From contig NZ_CP152052.1 of NCBI RefSeq assembly GCF_038637725.1, positions 1,409,501-1,473,500 on the forward strand: a DNA stretch of 64,000 nt. The letters run 5' to 3'. Positions within the stretch are counted from its first letter, which is position 1. Each line of letters begins with the position of its first letter. Positions 1 to 8,416 of the stretch are shown here, piece after piece. This stretch comes from Psychrobacillus sp. FSL H8-0483. Lineage in GTDB: Bacteria; Bacillota; Bacilli; Bacillales_A; Planococcaceae. Position numbers and translations under genes: made by a program. A model generated the notes under the pieces. The model saw only the letters and a program-made list of their open reading frames with translations, searched no databases and was not told where the DNA came from.

Positions 1-1
1 A

Positions 2-721
2 AAAAAAGTTGTTCTAATTGATATGGATATAGGTATGGGGAATGTTCATATTTTACTAGGTAAAACTACTCCCTCCAACTTGAAAGATTATCTCGTAGGG
101 GAAAAAACGATTGAAGAGGTATTGTTCGAAGGGCCAAATAACCTTCAATATATCTCTGGAGGATCTGGCCTGTCAGGTGTCATGGAATGGACAGAAGAAA
201 TGTTTAGCAGGTTAATACAAGCCTTTGAATATTTACAAAAAAACTACGACTATATTGTATTTGATATGGGGGCAGGTGCCACAAGCCAGGCATTAGATTT
301 ATTGGTTTCCGTAGATGATATTATTGTCATTTCAACTGCAGAACCAACTTCTATAACAGATGCATACTCTATGATGAAATATATTTATTACAAAGATCCG
401 GATAAAAATTTCTTTCTGCTTTGTAATCGAGCATTTTCGGAGGAAGAGGGTATTGATACTACCTCTAGGTTAGAATTAGCAATGTCTAGATTTTTATCGA
501 AAGAAGTTTTCGTATTAGGGACTTTACCAGAGGATCCGGTTGTTCGAAAATCAGTAAAAGAGCAAGTACCCTTCTCCATTCTCTATCCTAATGCAGAAAT
601 AACAAAAAAAATGAAGCAAATAGTAAATAGATTCACAGATTATAAGCTGGAAGAAGAACCAACTTCAAAACAAAGTAAATTCATTTCTCGTTTGAAAAGT
701 CTCTTTTCAGGAAGGGCGTGA
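2..721 (+). CDS. flhG: FlhG/YlxH MinD-like ATPase, 5' truncated
   Basis: The reading frame is open from the first bases of the window, so the gene starts upstream and 239 C-terminal residues are visible. FlhG is a MinD/ParA-type ATPase that works with the SRP-like GTPase FlhF to set flagellar number and position at the membrane. The visible part begins inside the conserved strand KKVVLIDMDIGMGN, which follows the missing P-loop, and contains the Walker B-like FDMGAGAT and the nucleotide-base strand FFLLCNRAF. The basic C-terminal tail fits membrane association. It is followed one base later by cheB, as in the B. subtilis fla/che operon. The family is clear; only the N-terminal 40 or so residues cannot be inspected. 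Confidence 0.93.
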   Translation, partial: KKVVLIDMDIGMGNVHILLGKTTPSNLKDYLVGEKTIEEVLFEGPNNLQYISGGSGLSGVMEWTEEMFSRLIQAFEYLQKNYDYIVFDMGAGATSQALDLLVSVDDIIVISTAEPTSITDAYSMMKYIYYKDPDKNFFLLCNRAFSEEEGIDTTSRLELAMSRFLSKEVFVLGTLPEDPVVRKSVKEQVPFSILYPNAEITKKMKQIVNRFTDYKLEEEPTSKQSKFISRLKSLFSGRA

Positions 722-722
722 A

Positions 723-1808
723 ATGATGGAGTTATTACAAAAAAAGAAATTGTTAATTGTGGATGATTCCGCTTTTATGCGAAAACTAATAAGTGACTTT
801 TTTATAGATAGTAAAGTAATAGAAGTGGCTGGAATTGCTCGAAATGGTAAGGATGCAATTCAAAAAATAAAAGTGCTCCAGCCCGACGTTGTAACATTGG
901 ATGTAGAGATGCCTGAAATGAATGGTTTAGATGCTCTAAAACAAATTATGTCCGAAACACCAGTTGCTGTAGTCATGCTTTCTAGTACGACACTAAAAGG
1001 GACGGAAAGTACCCTTTTAGCAATGGAATATGGTGCAATAGACTTTGTTGCAAAGCCAAGTGGAACCATTTCATTAGATTTACATAAAATTCAAGATGAA
1101 CTAGTAAAAAAAGTAGAAAATGCAGCCAATGTAACCATGAGTAAAATGAAAAAAACTGCTGTAACACTATCAACCATAGCAGAAGATAGAAAAGCTCTTG
1201 TACCTATAAAGGTTCAAAAGTGGAGCAAAAATAATAAAAAAATGGTTATTATCGGTACATCAACTGGTGGTCCTAGAGCACTTCAGGAAGTAGTTCCTAA
1301 GCTTCCAAAAAACATGAAAGCACCTGTATTAATCGTACAGCATATGCCAGCAGGATTTACAAAATCGTTAGCGGAGAGATTAAATCAATTATCTAAAATT
1401 GAAGTAAAAGAAGCAGAACATGGAGACATCATACGGAATGGACATGCTTATATTGCCCCGGGTGGGTTTCATATGCGGATGCAAAAAACAGGGAGTACCT
1501 ATACGATTGTTCTGGATGATAAAGAGCCACCTCGAGCGGGACATAGACCTGCAATAGATGTTTTGTTGGAAGACGCTAGTCGTTATAATGATTTTGATAA
1601 AATAGCTGTCATAATGACTGGAATGGGATCTGATGGCTCTAGAGGTCTTCAAAAGTTAAAGAAAAATGGCAATGTAATGGCAATCGCAGAATCAGCTAAC
1701 ACTTGTGTGGTATACGGAATGCCAAAAGCTGCGGTTGAAACAAAGTTAGTGGATGAAGTAGCAGACTTAGAAAATATAGCAAATGCTATCATACAATTCT
1801 TGCCTTAA
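723..1808 (+). CDS. cheB: CheB protein-glutamate methylesterase/deamidase
   Basis: CheB removes methyl groups from chemoreceptor glutamates, and deamidates glutamines, when phosphorylated by CheA; it is the reset arm of adaptation. At 361 aa it has the usual two domains. The receiver domain covers residues 8-125, with acidic residues D14/D15 and phospho-acceptor D60 in LDVEMPEMNG. The C-terminal methylesterase (about 170-361) shows IIGTSTGGPRAL with the catalytic serine, VQHMPAGF with the catalytic histidine, and MTGMGSDGSRG with the catalytic aspartate. Two adjacent ATGs are possible (723 or 726); the purine-rich ribosome site GGAAGGG at 710-716 serves either. It is translationally coupled to flhG and 14 nt from cheA. 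Confidence 0.97.
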   Translation: MMELLQKKKLLIVDDSAFMRKLISDFFIDSKVIEVAGIARNGKDAIQKIKVLQPDVVTLDVEMPEMNGLDALKQIMSETPVAVVMLSSTTLKGTESTLLAMEYGAIDFVAKPSGTISLDLHKIQDELVKKVENAANVTMSKMKKTAVTLSTIAEDRKALVPIKVQKWSKNNKKMVIIGTSTGGPRALQEVVPKLPKNMKAPVLIVQHMPAGFTKSLAERLNQLSKIEVKEAEHGDIIRNGHAYIAPGGFHMRMQKTGSTYTIVLDDKEPPRAGHRPAIDVLLEDASRYNDFDKIAVIMTGMGSDGSRGLQKLKKNGNVMAIAESANTCVVYGMPKAAVETKLVDEVADLENIANAIIQFLP

Positions 1809-1822
1809 AGGGGTGTTAATGA

Positions 1823-3880
1823 ATGGATACGAATCAATATTTAGAGATGTTTATAGAAGAGAGCAAGGAACATTTACAAGCTTGTAATGAACATTTATTA
1901 GAATTAGAAAAAAATCCAGCAAACATTGCAATTGTTAACGAAGTCTTCCGATCAGCGCATACATTAAAAGGTATGTCAGCAACAATGGGCTACGAAGATA
2001 TAGCAAACTTAACGCATAAAATGGAAAATGTGTTAGATGAAATAAGAAACAATCGTTTACATGTAACACCTGACTTATTGGACGTTGTTTTTATTGCAGT
2101 AGATCAATTAGAAGAAATGGTTTTAGATATCGCTGCAGGTGGTACAGGGAAATTAGACGTAGCAGAAACTGTTCAAAAATTACACTTAATTGAAACGGGA
2201 GAAGAAGCTCCAGTCGCAGCAACTACTTTGGAAAAAAATGTTTCAGTAGAAATTACGCCTGACAGTAACTGGTTGACATACGATGATTATGAATTAACTG
2301 TTATTCAGCAATCATCTGAACAAGATTATCAAACGTATGAAATTTCTGTGAAATTACGTGATGATTGCTTGTTAAAAGCCGCACGTGTCTATATGGTTTT
2401 TGAATTACTTGAGAAAATGGGAGAAGTTATTAAATCTTCTCCTTCCGTTGAGAAATTGGAAGATGAAGATTTTGATGAAATATTCTACATTGCTATAGTT
2501 ACGACAGAGCCAAAAGAAGATGTGCAAAAGAAATTAATGAAAGTGTCTGAAGTAACAGAAGTACTTGTGAATTCCGTTACAATTGAACAGTTAAAAAATC
2601 GTCAACAGGAAGCAATAGACAAAAAACAAGTGGAAACAAATGTTTCAGAAGTAGTCGAGGATAAGAATGCTTCAACTGAAATAAAACCGGTTGAAGGAGA
2701 AAAGTCCTCATCCCCTAAGAATCAAAATCAAGGTAGTAAAACAATTCGTGTAAATATTGAACGATTAGATATTTTGATGAATTTATTTGAGGAACTAGTT
2801 ATTGATCGAGGTCGACTGCAATCTATTTCGGAGGATCTTCATAATAGTGAATTAGATGAAACTGTTGAACGTATGTCACGTATTACCGGTGATCTTCAGA
2901 ATATTATTCTAAATATGCGAATGGTGCAGGTCGAAACAGTATTCAATCGATTCCCTCGTATGGTGAGACAATTAGCAAGAGATTTAAATAAAAAGATTAA
3001 ACTTGAAGTCATTGGTGCAGAGACGGAATTAGATCGTACAGTAATTGATGAGATTGGGGATCCGCTTGTTCACCTTATTCGAAATTCTTTAGATCATGGA
3101 GTAGAAAGCCCTGAAATTAGGAAAGCGAATGGAAAACCAGAAGAAGGTACTGTTATACTTCGTGCATTTCATAGTGGAAATCATGTCTTTATCGAAATCG
3201 AAGATGATGGTGCTGGTATAAACCGCGCAAAAGTATTAAAAAAAGCAATAGCAAAAGGAATTGTTAGCGCCGAAGTTGCTCCTAGCATGAGTGATAAACA
3301 AGTTGCAGAACTTATTTTATCTTCGGGGTTCTCTACGGCTGATGTCATTTCAGATGTTTCTGGGAGAGGCGTTGGTTTAGACGTTGTAAAAACAACTATT
3401 GAATCTCTTGGAGGATCCATTGATATTTCTTCAACAGAAGGAAAAGGATCATTATTCTCTATTCAATTACCTTTAACACTTTCTATCATTTCGGTTATGT
3501 TAGTTGAACTTGGAGAAGAAATTTATGCAGTTCCACTTTCTTCAATCATTGAAACGGCAATTATTCGTTCATCGGATATTTTAAATGCGCACAATCAAAA
3601 AGTGATTGATTTCCGTGGGAAAGTAGTTCCTCTAGTATTTTTAGATGATGTTTTTGATGTTCCAAGAGAAAGTACAGAAGAAGAATTCCATTCAGTTGTT
3701 CTTGTGCGAAAAGGGGACAAATTAGCAGGATTGGTAGTTGATTCTTTTATTGGTCAACAAGAAATCGTATTGAAATCCCTTGGAACATACTTAAATAGTG
3801 TGTTTGCGATATCGGGAGCGACCATTTTAGGAAATGGTAGAGTAGCACTAATCGTTGATTGCAATGCATTGATTATATAA
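1823..3880 (+). CDS. cheA: CheA chemotaxis sensor histidine kinase
   Basis: CheA is the central kinase of chemotaxis: it autophosphorylates on the P1 histidine and passes the phosphate to CheY and CheB while bound to receptors through CheW. The 685-residue protein has P1 with H46 in RSAHTLKGMSA, a linker carrying the P2 response-regulator-binding region (about 170-260), an acidic linker, the P3 dimerisation helices (about 305-370), the P4 ATPase with N box HLIRNSLDHGVE, EDDGAGI and GRGVGLDVV, and a C-terminal CheW-like P5 domain. Length and domain order match B. subtilis CheA. The start is ATG 1823 after AAAGGGG; an ATG four bases earlier is out of frame. Confidence 0.98.
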   Translation: MDTNQYLEMFIEESKEHLQACNEHLLELEKNPANIAIVNEVFRSAHTLKGMSATMGYEDIANLTHKMENVLDEIRNNRLHVTPDLLDVVFIAVDQLEEMVLDIAAGGTGKLDVAETVQKLHLIETGEEAPVAATTLEKNVSVEITPDSNWLTYDDYELTVIQQSSEQDYQTYEISVKLRDDCLLKAARVYMVFELLEKMGEVIKSSPSVEKLEDEDFDEIFYIAIVTTEPKEDVQKKLMKVSEVTEVLVNSVTIEQLKNRQQEAIDKKQVETNVSEVVEDKNASTEIKPVEGEKSSSPKNQNQGSKTIRVNIERLDILMNLFEELVIDRGRLQSISEDLHNSELDETVERMSRITGDLQNIILNMRMVQVETVFNRFPRMVRQLARDLNKKIKLEVIGAETELDRTVIDEIGDPLVHLIRNSLDHGVESPEIRKANGKPEEGTVILRAFHSGNHVFIEIEDDGAGINRAKVLKKAIAKGIVSAEVAPSMSDKQVAELILSSGFSTADVISDVSGRGVGLDVVKTTIESLGGSIDISSTEGKGSLFSIQLPLTLSIISVMLVELGEEIYAVPLSSIIETAIIRSSDILNAHNQKVIDFRGKVVPLVFLDDVFDVPRESTEEEFHSVVLVRKGDKLAGLVVDSFIGQQEIVLKSLGTYLNSVFAISGATILGNGRVALIVDCNALII

Positions 3881-3913
3881 GACATTATCTCTTGGGAAGG
3901 ATGCGTAAACAAT

Positions 3914-4369
3914 ATGACAGAAGCTGTAGTCGTTCAAAACGTAAAAGTAGTCGTTTTTCAATTAGCAGATAAAGAATATGTCATTCCTGTAAGTCATGTA
4001 CAAGGAATTGAAAAATTTACTCATATAACGAGAGTGCCTAAAACACCTTCTTATGTTAAAGGAGTTATTAATTTACGAGGGGTAGTTACACCAATAATTG
4101 ACTTGAAAAATCGTTTTGGACTGGGCGAAAGTGAATTAAATGAATCTTGTAGAATTATTATTATTTCTTTAGAAGATATGAATGTTGGCGTAATTGTGGA
4201 TTCTGCAAATGATGTATTAGATATACCTTCAGACTCTATAGAACCGCAACCTGAAGTTGTAGGTGGTTTAGAACAAGATTTTATTGCTGGTGTTGCGAAA
4301 ATAGACCGTCGTTTGTTAATACTACTTCATTTGAATTTAGTGTTAAATCCGATAAAGTCAGGTGTTTAA
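3914..4369 (+). CDS. cheW: CheW chemotaxis coupling protein
   Basis: CheW is the adaptor that links CheA to the chemoreceptor tips. The 151-residue protein is a single CheW/SH3-like domain with the conserved motif KGVINLRGVVTPIIDL at about residues 48-63 and the second-half strand VGVIVDSANDVLDI. It lies between cheA and cheC in the standard operon order. The ribosome site GGAAGG is 13 nt upstream, longer than ideal, and no better in-frame start is visible. Confidence 0.97.
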   Translation: MTEAVVVQNVKVVVFQLADKEYVIPVSHVQGIEKFTHITRVPKTPSYVKGVINLRGVVTPIIDLKNRFGLGESELNESCRIIIISLEDMNVGVIVDSANDVLDIPSDSIEPQPEVVGGLEQDFIAGVAKIDRRLLILLHLNLVLNPIKSGV

Positions 4370-4372
4370 AAG

Positions 4373-5002
4373 ATGTATGAAAAGAATATAACATCGATGC
4401 ATCTAGATGTTCTAAAAGAAATTGGTAATATTGGTGCAGCGCATGCAGCGACTGCGTTATCGACATTATTAAACAAAAAAATTGATATGAAAGTCCCTAA
4501 AGTAGAAATGGTTTCTTTCGATGAGATGATGGATTTAGCTGGAGGACCCGAGAGTGTTGTCGCTGGTATTTATCTCCGAATAGAGGGGGATGTAACTGGT
4601 AGTATGTTTTTTGTATTACCTGTTGAACAAGCAAATCGATTTATTCAACGATTAATTCATGACGAAAGTTTTGATTTTCAAGTGGGAGAAGTTTCTGAAA
4701 TAGGAGCTTCTGCCATGCAAGAATTAGGAAATATTCTTTCGGGTTCCTATTTGTCCGCTCTTTCTGATTTTACGGGGTTGAAAATTTATCCAACAGTACC
4801 AGCCTTAAGTGTTGATATGGTTGGAGCTATTATTAGCTTTGGATTAGTGGAGGTTTCTCACGTTAGCGATTACGTCATTGTCATTGACACTGCACTTAAT
4901 GAGGAGGACGTGCCGAACGTAGAAAGTGTTAAAGGACATTTCTTCTTATTGCCAAATCCGGAGTCATTTCAAGCTATATTTAATGCACTAGGAGTTCAAT
5001 AG
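4373..5002 (+). CDS. cheC: CheC CheY-P phosphatase
   Basis: CheC dephosphorylates CheY-P and binds the receptor deamidase CheD, forming the CheC-CheD-CheY-P adaptation loop of Gram-positive chemotaxis. The 209-residue protein has the two pseudo-symmetric phosphatase motifs of the CheC/FliY family: KEIGNIGAAHAATALS at about residue 15 and QELGNILSGSYLSALS at about residue 115, each with the required E and N. It lies 3 nt after cheW and 1 nt before cheD, consistent with joint translation of the two interacting partners. Confidence 0.97.
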   Translation: MYEKNITSMHLDVLKEIGNIGAAHAATALSTLLNKKIDMKVPKVEMVSFDEMMDLAGGPESVVAGIYLRIEGDVTGSMFFVLPVEQANRFIQRLIHDESFDFQVGEVSEIGASAMQELGNILSGSYLSALSDFTGLKIYPTVPALSVDMVGAIISFGLVEVSHVSDYVIVIDTALNEEDVPNVESVKGHFFLLPNPESFQAIFNALGVQ

Positions 5003-5003
5003 C

Positions 5004-5501
5004 ATGATTGGACAAGGTCAAGTAGTGAAAGTTGGAATTGCAGATATGAATATTGCAAAGGCTCCGGATACTATTCGGACTTCTGGACTTGGTTCATGTG
5101 TTGGGGTCGTACTGTTTGATGAACGATCGCAAATAGCAGGGTTAATTCATGTCATGTTGCCAGATTCTAGCCTAGGAAGAACAGAAACGATTAATAGTGC
5201 AAAATTTGCAGATACAGGAATTCCTGCAATGATAGAACAACTAAAATTAGAAGGCGTTCAACCTTTTAAATTACGTGCAAAAATTGCTGGAGGCGCTCAA
5301 ATGTTCCAGTTTTCTTCAAGCAGAGACACGATGCGTATTGGTCCAAGAAATGTCGAGGCTGTAAAGGAGTACTTAAAAAAATATTCCATACCGATTGTTT
5401 CAGAAGATACAGGTGGAAATAGTGGGAGAACGATTGAGTTTAACCCCGCTACTAATCTGCTAAACATTCGGACGGTGAACCAAGGAGTGAGAGATATTTA
5501 A
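5004..5501 (+). CDS. cheD: CheD chemoreceptor glutamine deamidase
   Basis: CheD deamidates specific glutamines on chemoreceptors and is titrated by CheC. The 165-residue protein carries the catalytic cysteine C32 in TSGLGSCVGVVLFD, the catalytic histidine H49 in AGLIHVMLPDS, and the conserved KIAGGAQMF and SEDTGGNSGRTIEF segments. The start ATG follows AGGAG in the end of cheC. The stop overlaps the start of the next small gene (TAATG), which indicates coupling. Confidence 0.97.
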   Translation: MIGQGQVVKVGIADMNIAKAPDTIRTSGLGSCVGVVLFDERSQIAGLIHVMLPDSSLGRTETINSAKFADTGIPAMIEQLKLEGVQPFKLRAKIAGGAQMFQFSSSRDTMRIGPRNVEAVKEYLKKYSIPIVSEDTGGNSGRTIEFNPATNLLNIRTVNQGVRDI

Positions 5502-5794
5502 TGGTTGGGACAATTCTTTCAAACTTTTGGGTAGCTCTATTCGCTTTTAGTATTTACTTTTTTTCAGCGTATCCATTTATGGAAGGGTTGAGTATTTTAT
5601 TTAATGCTAGCGTCTTGGGAATTATCTTTTTTGTACTAACATTTATAGTAAGGGCAATAATTGGCTTTGTTATGGAAAATCCCATAAACATAGAGCAAGA
5701 AATGGCGGTAGTTTCACCTGATGTTGAAGCAGAGCCAGAAATAACATCCGAAAAATATGCCGAAATAGTAAAAAGTCTGTTAAAGGATGAATGA
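5501..5794 (+). CDS. small membrane protein between cheD and sigD, unknown function
   Basis: This 97-residue protein is not one I can name. It has two hydrophobic segments (about residues 4-24 and 33-55) followed by an acidic soluble tail that ends in a short amphipathic stretch (EKYAEIVKSLLKDE). The start overlaps the cheD stop (TAATG) and is preceded by AAGGAG, so translation is probably coupled. B. subtilis has no gene here; cheD is followed directly by sigD. Its place inside the operon suggests a motility-linked role, but that is inference. Base composition and codon use look like the neighbours. Confidence 0.8.
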   Translation: MVGTILSNFWVALFAFSIYFFSAYPFMEGLSILFNASVLGIIFFVLTFIVRAIIGFVMENPINIEQEMAVVSPDVEAEPEITSEKYAEIVKSLLKDE

Positions 5795-5828
5795 AAATGG
5801 GGAGTCGATGTTTTTCGGCTCTCCATTT
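5795..5828 (+). terminator. strong hairpin just after the small membrane gene, before sigD
   Basis: A 14-bp stem (arms 5795-5808 and 5815-5828, with only two G-T wobbles) begins immediately after the upstream stop codon. It lacks a T-run, so it is more likely a processing, stability or attenuation structure than a full intrinsic terminator. It ends 46 nt before the sigD start. Confidence 0.6.
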
Positions 5829-5874
5829 GTTACAATATATTAATAGATGCGATATATTCGAAAGGAGGATAATT

Positions 5875-6648
5875 GTGGCAAAACAAAATTCGACAGAGGA
5901 ACAGCTCCTTTGGAAGCAATGGAGTGAAAGCAAAGATCCTCAAGCTGGAGATTTACTTCTACGTAAATATACTCCCCTTGTTACTTATCACGTTCAACGT
6001 ATCGGTGCAAGTATCCCTAAAAATATATCAAGAGACGAACTTAAAAGCCTTGGAATGATGGGCTTATTTGATGCGTTAAACAAGTTTGATTATTCACGAG
6101 ACTTAAAATTCGATACGTATGCTTCATTCCGAGTTAGAGGAGCAATTATAGATGGATTAAGAAAAGAAGATTGGTTACCAAGGTCTTCTCGTGAGAAAGC
6201 GAAAAAACTAGATTCCAAAATAGAAGAATTAGAACAAAAACTAATGAGGCATGCCACCGCTGAAGAAATTTCTAATTTTATTGAAATACCAATAGAGGAA
6301 GTTTACCAAACAGTCCAAGAACACTTCTTTTCGAACGTCCTATCCATGGATGAACAAATACAAGAAAATGATGAATTGGAAAGCAAGTCGTTTGTAATAA
6401 GAGATGATTCTCAAATAACCCCTGAACAACAGATGGTAAAACAAGAATTACTCCATGATCTTGCAAGTCAAATCCAAATGTTGAATGAAAATGAACAACT
6501 AGTTTTAAGTTTATTTTATACTGAAGAGTTAACATTGACAGTAATTGGTGAAATGCTTGGTTTGTCTACTTCAAGAATTTCGCAAATCCATTCAAAGGCT
6601 TTATTTAAGCTTCGTAAACTATTAGTGAATGAAATGATAAATACATAA
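5875..6648 (+). CDS. sigD: RNA polymerase sigma factor SigD/FliA
   Basis: SigD (sigma-28) directs transcription of late flagellar, chemotaxis and autolysin genes and is held by FlgM until the hook is finished. I choose GTG 5875, six bases after a perfect AAAGGAGG (5861-5868), giving 257 aa, close to the B. subtilis protein. Region 2 is seen in MGLFDALNKFDYSRDLKFDTYASFRVRGAI, of which the block DLKFDTYASFRVRGAIIDGL is the core-binding and -10 recognition part. Region 4 helix-turn-helix is LTVIGEMLGLSTSRISQIHS near the C-terminus. In the operon it follows cheD and the small membrane gene; a hairpin lies between. Confidence 0.97.
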   Translation: MAKQNSTEEQLLWKQWSESKDPQAGDLLLRKYTPLVTYHVQRIGASIPKNISRDELKSLGMMGLFDALNKFDYSRDLKFDTYASFRVRGAIIDGLRKEDWLPRSSREKAKKLDSKIEELEQKLMRHATAEEISNFIEIPIEEVYQTVQEHFFSNVLSMDEQIQENDELESKSFVIRDDSQITPEQQMVKQELLHDLASQIQMLNENEQLVLSLFYTEELTLTVIGEMLGLSTSRISQIHSKALFKLRKLLVNEMINT

Positions 6649-6667
6649 TTTATAGGAGGTCATTGCT

Positions 6668-6970
6668 ATGAGTTTGAAAGGTGTTGAACTTCAAATTGCA
6701 ATACCTAAAACGTTCGATGCTGGAAAGGTAGCAGATCAGCTCCAACAACAAAGTTCCATTCATCAATCTAATGCACAAGCAGCCTCAGAAAAACAGTTAG
6801 AAAAGAATAGAGAAACAGTTATAAAATCAAATAGTGCTGAGGAAGCTAGTCTTGAGGATCGTGAAAGAGAGCAAGCAGAACAAGAGCGGAAAAAAAGAGA
6901 AAAAAAAGAACAAGAAATGAAAGAGACAAAGCATCCTTTTAAAGGGAATTTTGTGGATTTTAGTGGATAG
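6668..6970 (+). CDS. small charged protein between sigD and swrB-like gene
   Basis: A 100-residue hydrophilic protein with a good ribosome site (TAGGAGGT) 7 nt before its ATG. The N-terminal third (ELQIAIPKTFDAGKVADQLQ) looks folded, the middle (about residues 40-85) is a highly charged, probably helical coiled-coil region rich in E, K, Q and R, and the protein ends in a distinct short tail (HPFKGNFVDFSG). I recall similar short proteins near the end of fla/che operons of other Bacillales but cannot assign a function. It sits 20 nt after sigD and 8 nt before the SwrB-like gene, so it is co-transcribed. Confidence 0.8.
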   Translation: MSLKGVELQIAIPKTFDAGKVADQLQQQSSIHQSNAQAASEKQLEKNRETVIKSNSAEEASLEDREREQAEQERKKREKKEQEMKETKHPFKGNFVDFSG

Positions 6971-6978
6971 GAGCAGCT

Positions 6979-7458
6979 ATGATATCTACCATATTATTAG
7001 TAGTATTATTTATACTTCAGATCATCAGTTTTTATTTTATAGCATTATTAAATGCAAAGTTTACTAAATTTAAGGATATAGAAAATAAGCAAGAACAAGT
7101 GCTAGCAGAGATAGAAGATTCATTTAGCGCTTATATTGCAGAAATGAAAGACGAAAACAATCGATTGCTGCAAGAGTTAAAAAATACAGAAGTATCCATA
7201 GCAGCGACTACTAGTGAAATGAAAAAAGAAACCATAGTAGAAACTCCATCCTTTGAGCTTCCTAAATCATTTGTTTCGAAAAAACTTGCAGCAAATAGCT
7301 ATCTAAAAACAGCAGAAGCTTCAGAGAAGAAAGTTCCTGTTACCATAAAAGAAAAGGTATTTTATCACCATTCCGAAGGGAAAAGTATAGAAGAAATTGC
7401 GAAACTGTTACAATTGGGTAAAACGGAAGTGGAGCTTTTCTTAAAATTTCAGGATTAA
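6979..7458 (+). CDS. swrB: SwrB/YlxL-like membrane-anchored protein (DUF6115 type)
   Basis: In B. subtilis the gene after sigD and before rpsB is swrB, whose product promotes flagellar type III export activation and swarming. This 159-residue protein has the same architecture: one N-terminal membrane segment (residues about 3-25), a coiled-coil region (about 30-75), a variable linker, and a C-terminal helix-turn-helix-like module (HHSEGKSIEEIAKLLQLGKT) ending in VELFLKF. Sequence identity to SwrB outside this module is low, so the symbol rests mainly on synteny, length and domain order. It is the last gene before the rpsB promoter. Confidence 0.72.
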   Translation: MISTILLVVLFILQIISFYFIALLNAKFTKFKDIENKQEQVLAEIEDSFSAYIAEMKDENNRLLQELKNTEVSIAATTSEMKKETIVETPSFELPKSFVSKKLAANSYLKTAEASEKKVPVTIKEKVFYHHSEGKSIEEIAKLLQLGKTEVELFLKFQD

Positions 7459-7461
7459 TAG

Positions 7462-7490
7462 TTGAAAGAATGAAATATGTGTGGTATATT
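7462..7490 (+). promoter_or_regulatory. sigma-A promoter for rpsB
   Basis: TTGAAA (7462-7467) and TATATT (7485-7490) are separated by exactly 17 bp, close to the vegetative consensus. It lies just after the swrB stop and gives a leader of about 110 nt before rpsB. Confidence 0.75.
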
Positions 7491-7526
7491 ACAATACGGT
7501 ATGAATACACACGCAGTTCGGATGGA

Positions 7527-7559
7527 ATTAGCAGGTGCTCTTTCAATAGAGTAGCTAAT
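7527..7559 (+). promoter_or_regulatory. rpsB leader hairpin
   Basis: ATTAGC (7527-7532) pairs with GCTAAT (7554-7559), and GCTCT/AGAGT can extend pairing inside. It lies between the rpsB promoter and ribosome site. Ribosomal protein S2 leaders are known to be autoregulatory in several bacterial groups; that role here is inference. Confidence 0.45.
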
Positions 7560-7607
7560 GAAAAATGATGAATGCGGAAGACTAAACCAAACCAGGAGGA
7601 AACAAAC

Positions 7608-8327
7608 ATGTCAGTAATCTCTATGAAACAATTACTTGAGGCTGGTGTACACTTCGGTCACCAAACTCGCCGTTGGAATCCAAAAATGAAAAAATTCATT
7701 TTTGTTGAGCGTAACGGAATCTACATCATCGATCTTCAAAAAACGGTGAAAAAATTAGAAGAAGCATATGACTTCATGCGTCAAGTAGGTCAAGACGGTG
7801 GGAAAGTTCTTTTCGTTGGAACTAAAAAACAAGCTCAAGAAGCTATTAAAGACGAAGCTGAGCGTTCAGGTAACTACTACATCAACCAACGTTGGTTAGG
7901 TGGTACTTTAACAAACTTCGGTACTATTCAAAAACGTGTATCTCGTCTAAAAGCTATCGAAAAAATGGAAGAAGACGGTACTTTCTCTGTACTTCCTAAA
8001 AAAGAAGTTGTTCAACTTAAAAAAGAACACGAACGTCTAGTTAAATTCTTAGGCGGTATCCGCGATATGAAAGCTATTCCGGATGTAATGTTCGTTGTTG
8101 ACCCTCGTAAAGAGCGTATTGCTGTAGCAGAAGCTCGTAAACTTAACATTCCATTAGTAGGAATCGTTGATACAAACTGTGATCCAGATGAAATCGACTA
8201 TGTAATTCCTGCAAATGATGATGCAATTCGTGCGGTTAAATTATTAACAGCTAAAATGGCGGATGCATTACTTGAAGCAAGACAAGGTGAAGACGAAGTA
8301 GCTCCAGCTGATGTTGCTGCTGAGTAA
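7608..8327 (+). CDS. rpsB: 30S ribosomal protein S2
   Basis: Ribosomal protein S2 binds late to the 30S subunit near the neck and is needed with S1-like factors for initiation. The 239-residue protein shows the family signatures [19 protein letters not shown] near the start, [13 protein letters not shown], and [19 protein letters not shown] near the end. The start is ATG 7608 behind AGGAGG (7594-7599); an upstream in-frame ATG at 7572 would add 12 residues not found in S2. The codon use is strongly biased, as expected for a highly expressed gene. A terminator separates it from tsf. Confidence 0.98.
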   Translation: MSVISMKQLLEAGVHFGHQTRRWNPKMKKFIFVERNGIYIIDLQKTVKKLEEAYDFMRQVGQDGGKVLFVGTKKQAQEAIKDEAERSGNYYINQRWLGGTLTNFGTIQKRVSRLKAIEKMEEDGTFSVLPKKEVVQLKKEHERLVKFLGGIRDMKAIPDVMFVVDPRKERIAVAEARKLNIPLVGIVDTNCDPDEIDYVIPANDDAIRAVKLLTAKMADALLEARQGEDEVAPADVAAE

Positions 8328-8342
8328 GAACAAGTAAGTAAC

Positions 8343-8379
8343 AGGTGATAAGCGGCCAAACCACTTATCACCTTTTTTT
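8343..8379 (+). terminator. intrinsic terminator after rpsB
   Basis: A perfect 10-bp stem (8343-8352 with 8363-8372) is followed by seven T residues. It would reduce read-through from rpsB to tsf. Confidence 0.9.
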
Positions 8380-8416
8380 GAGAAATCGACCTTAATTGTA
8401 CTAGGAGGAATTTATA

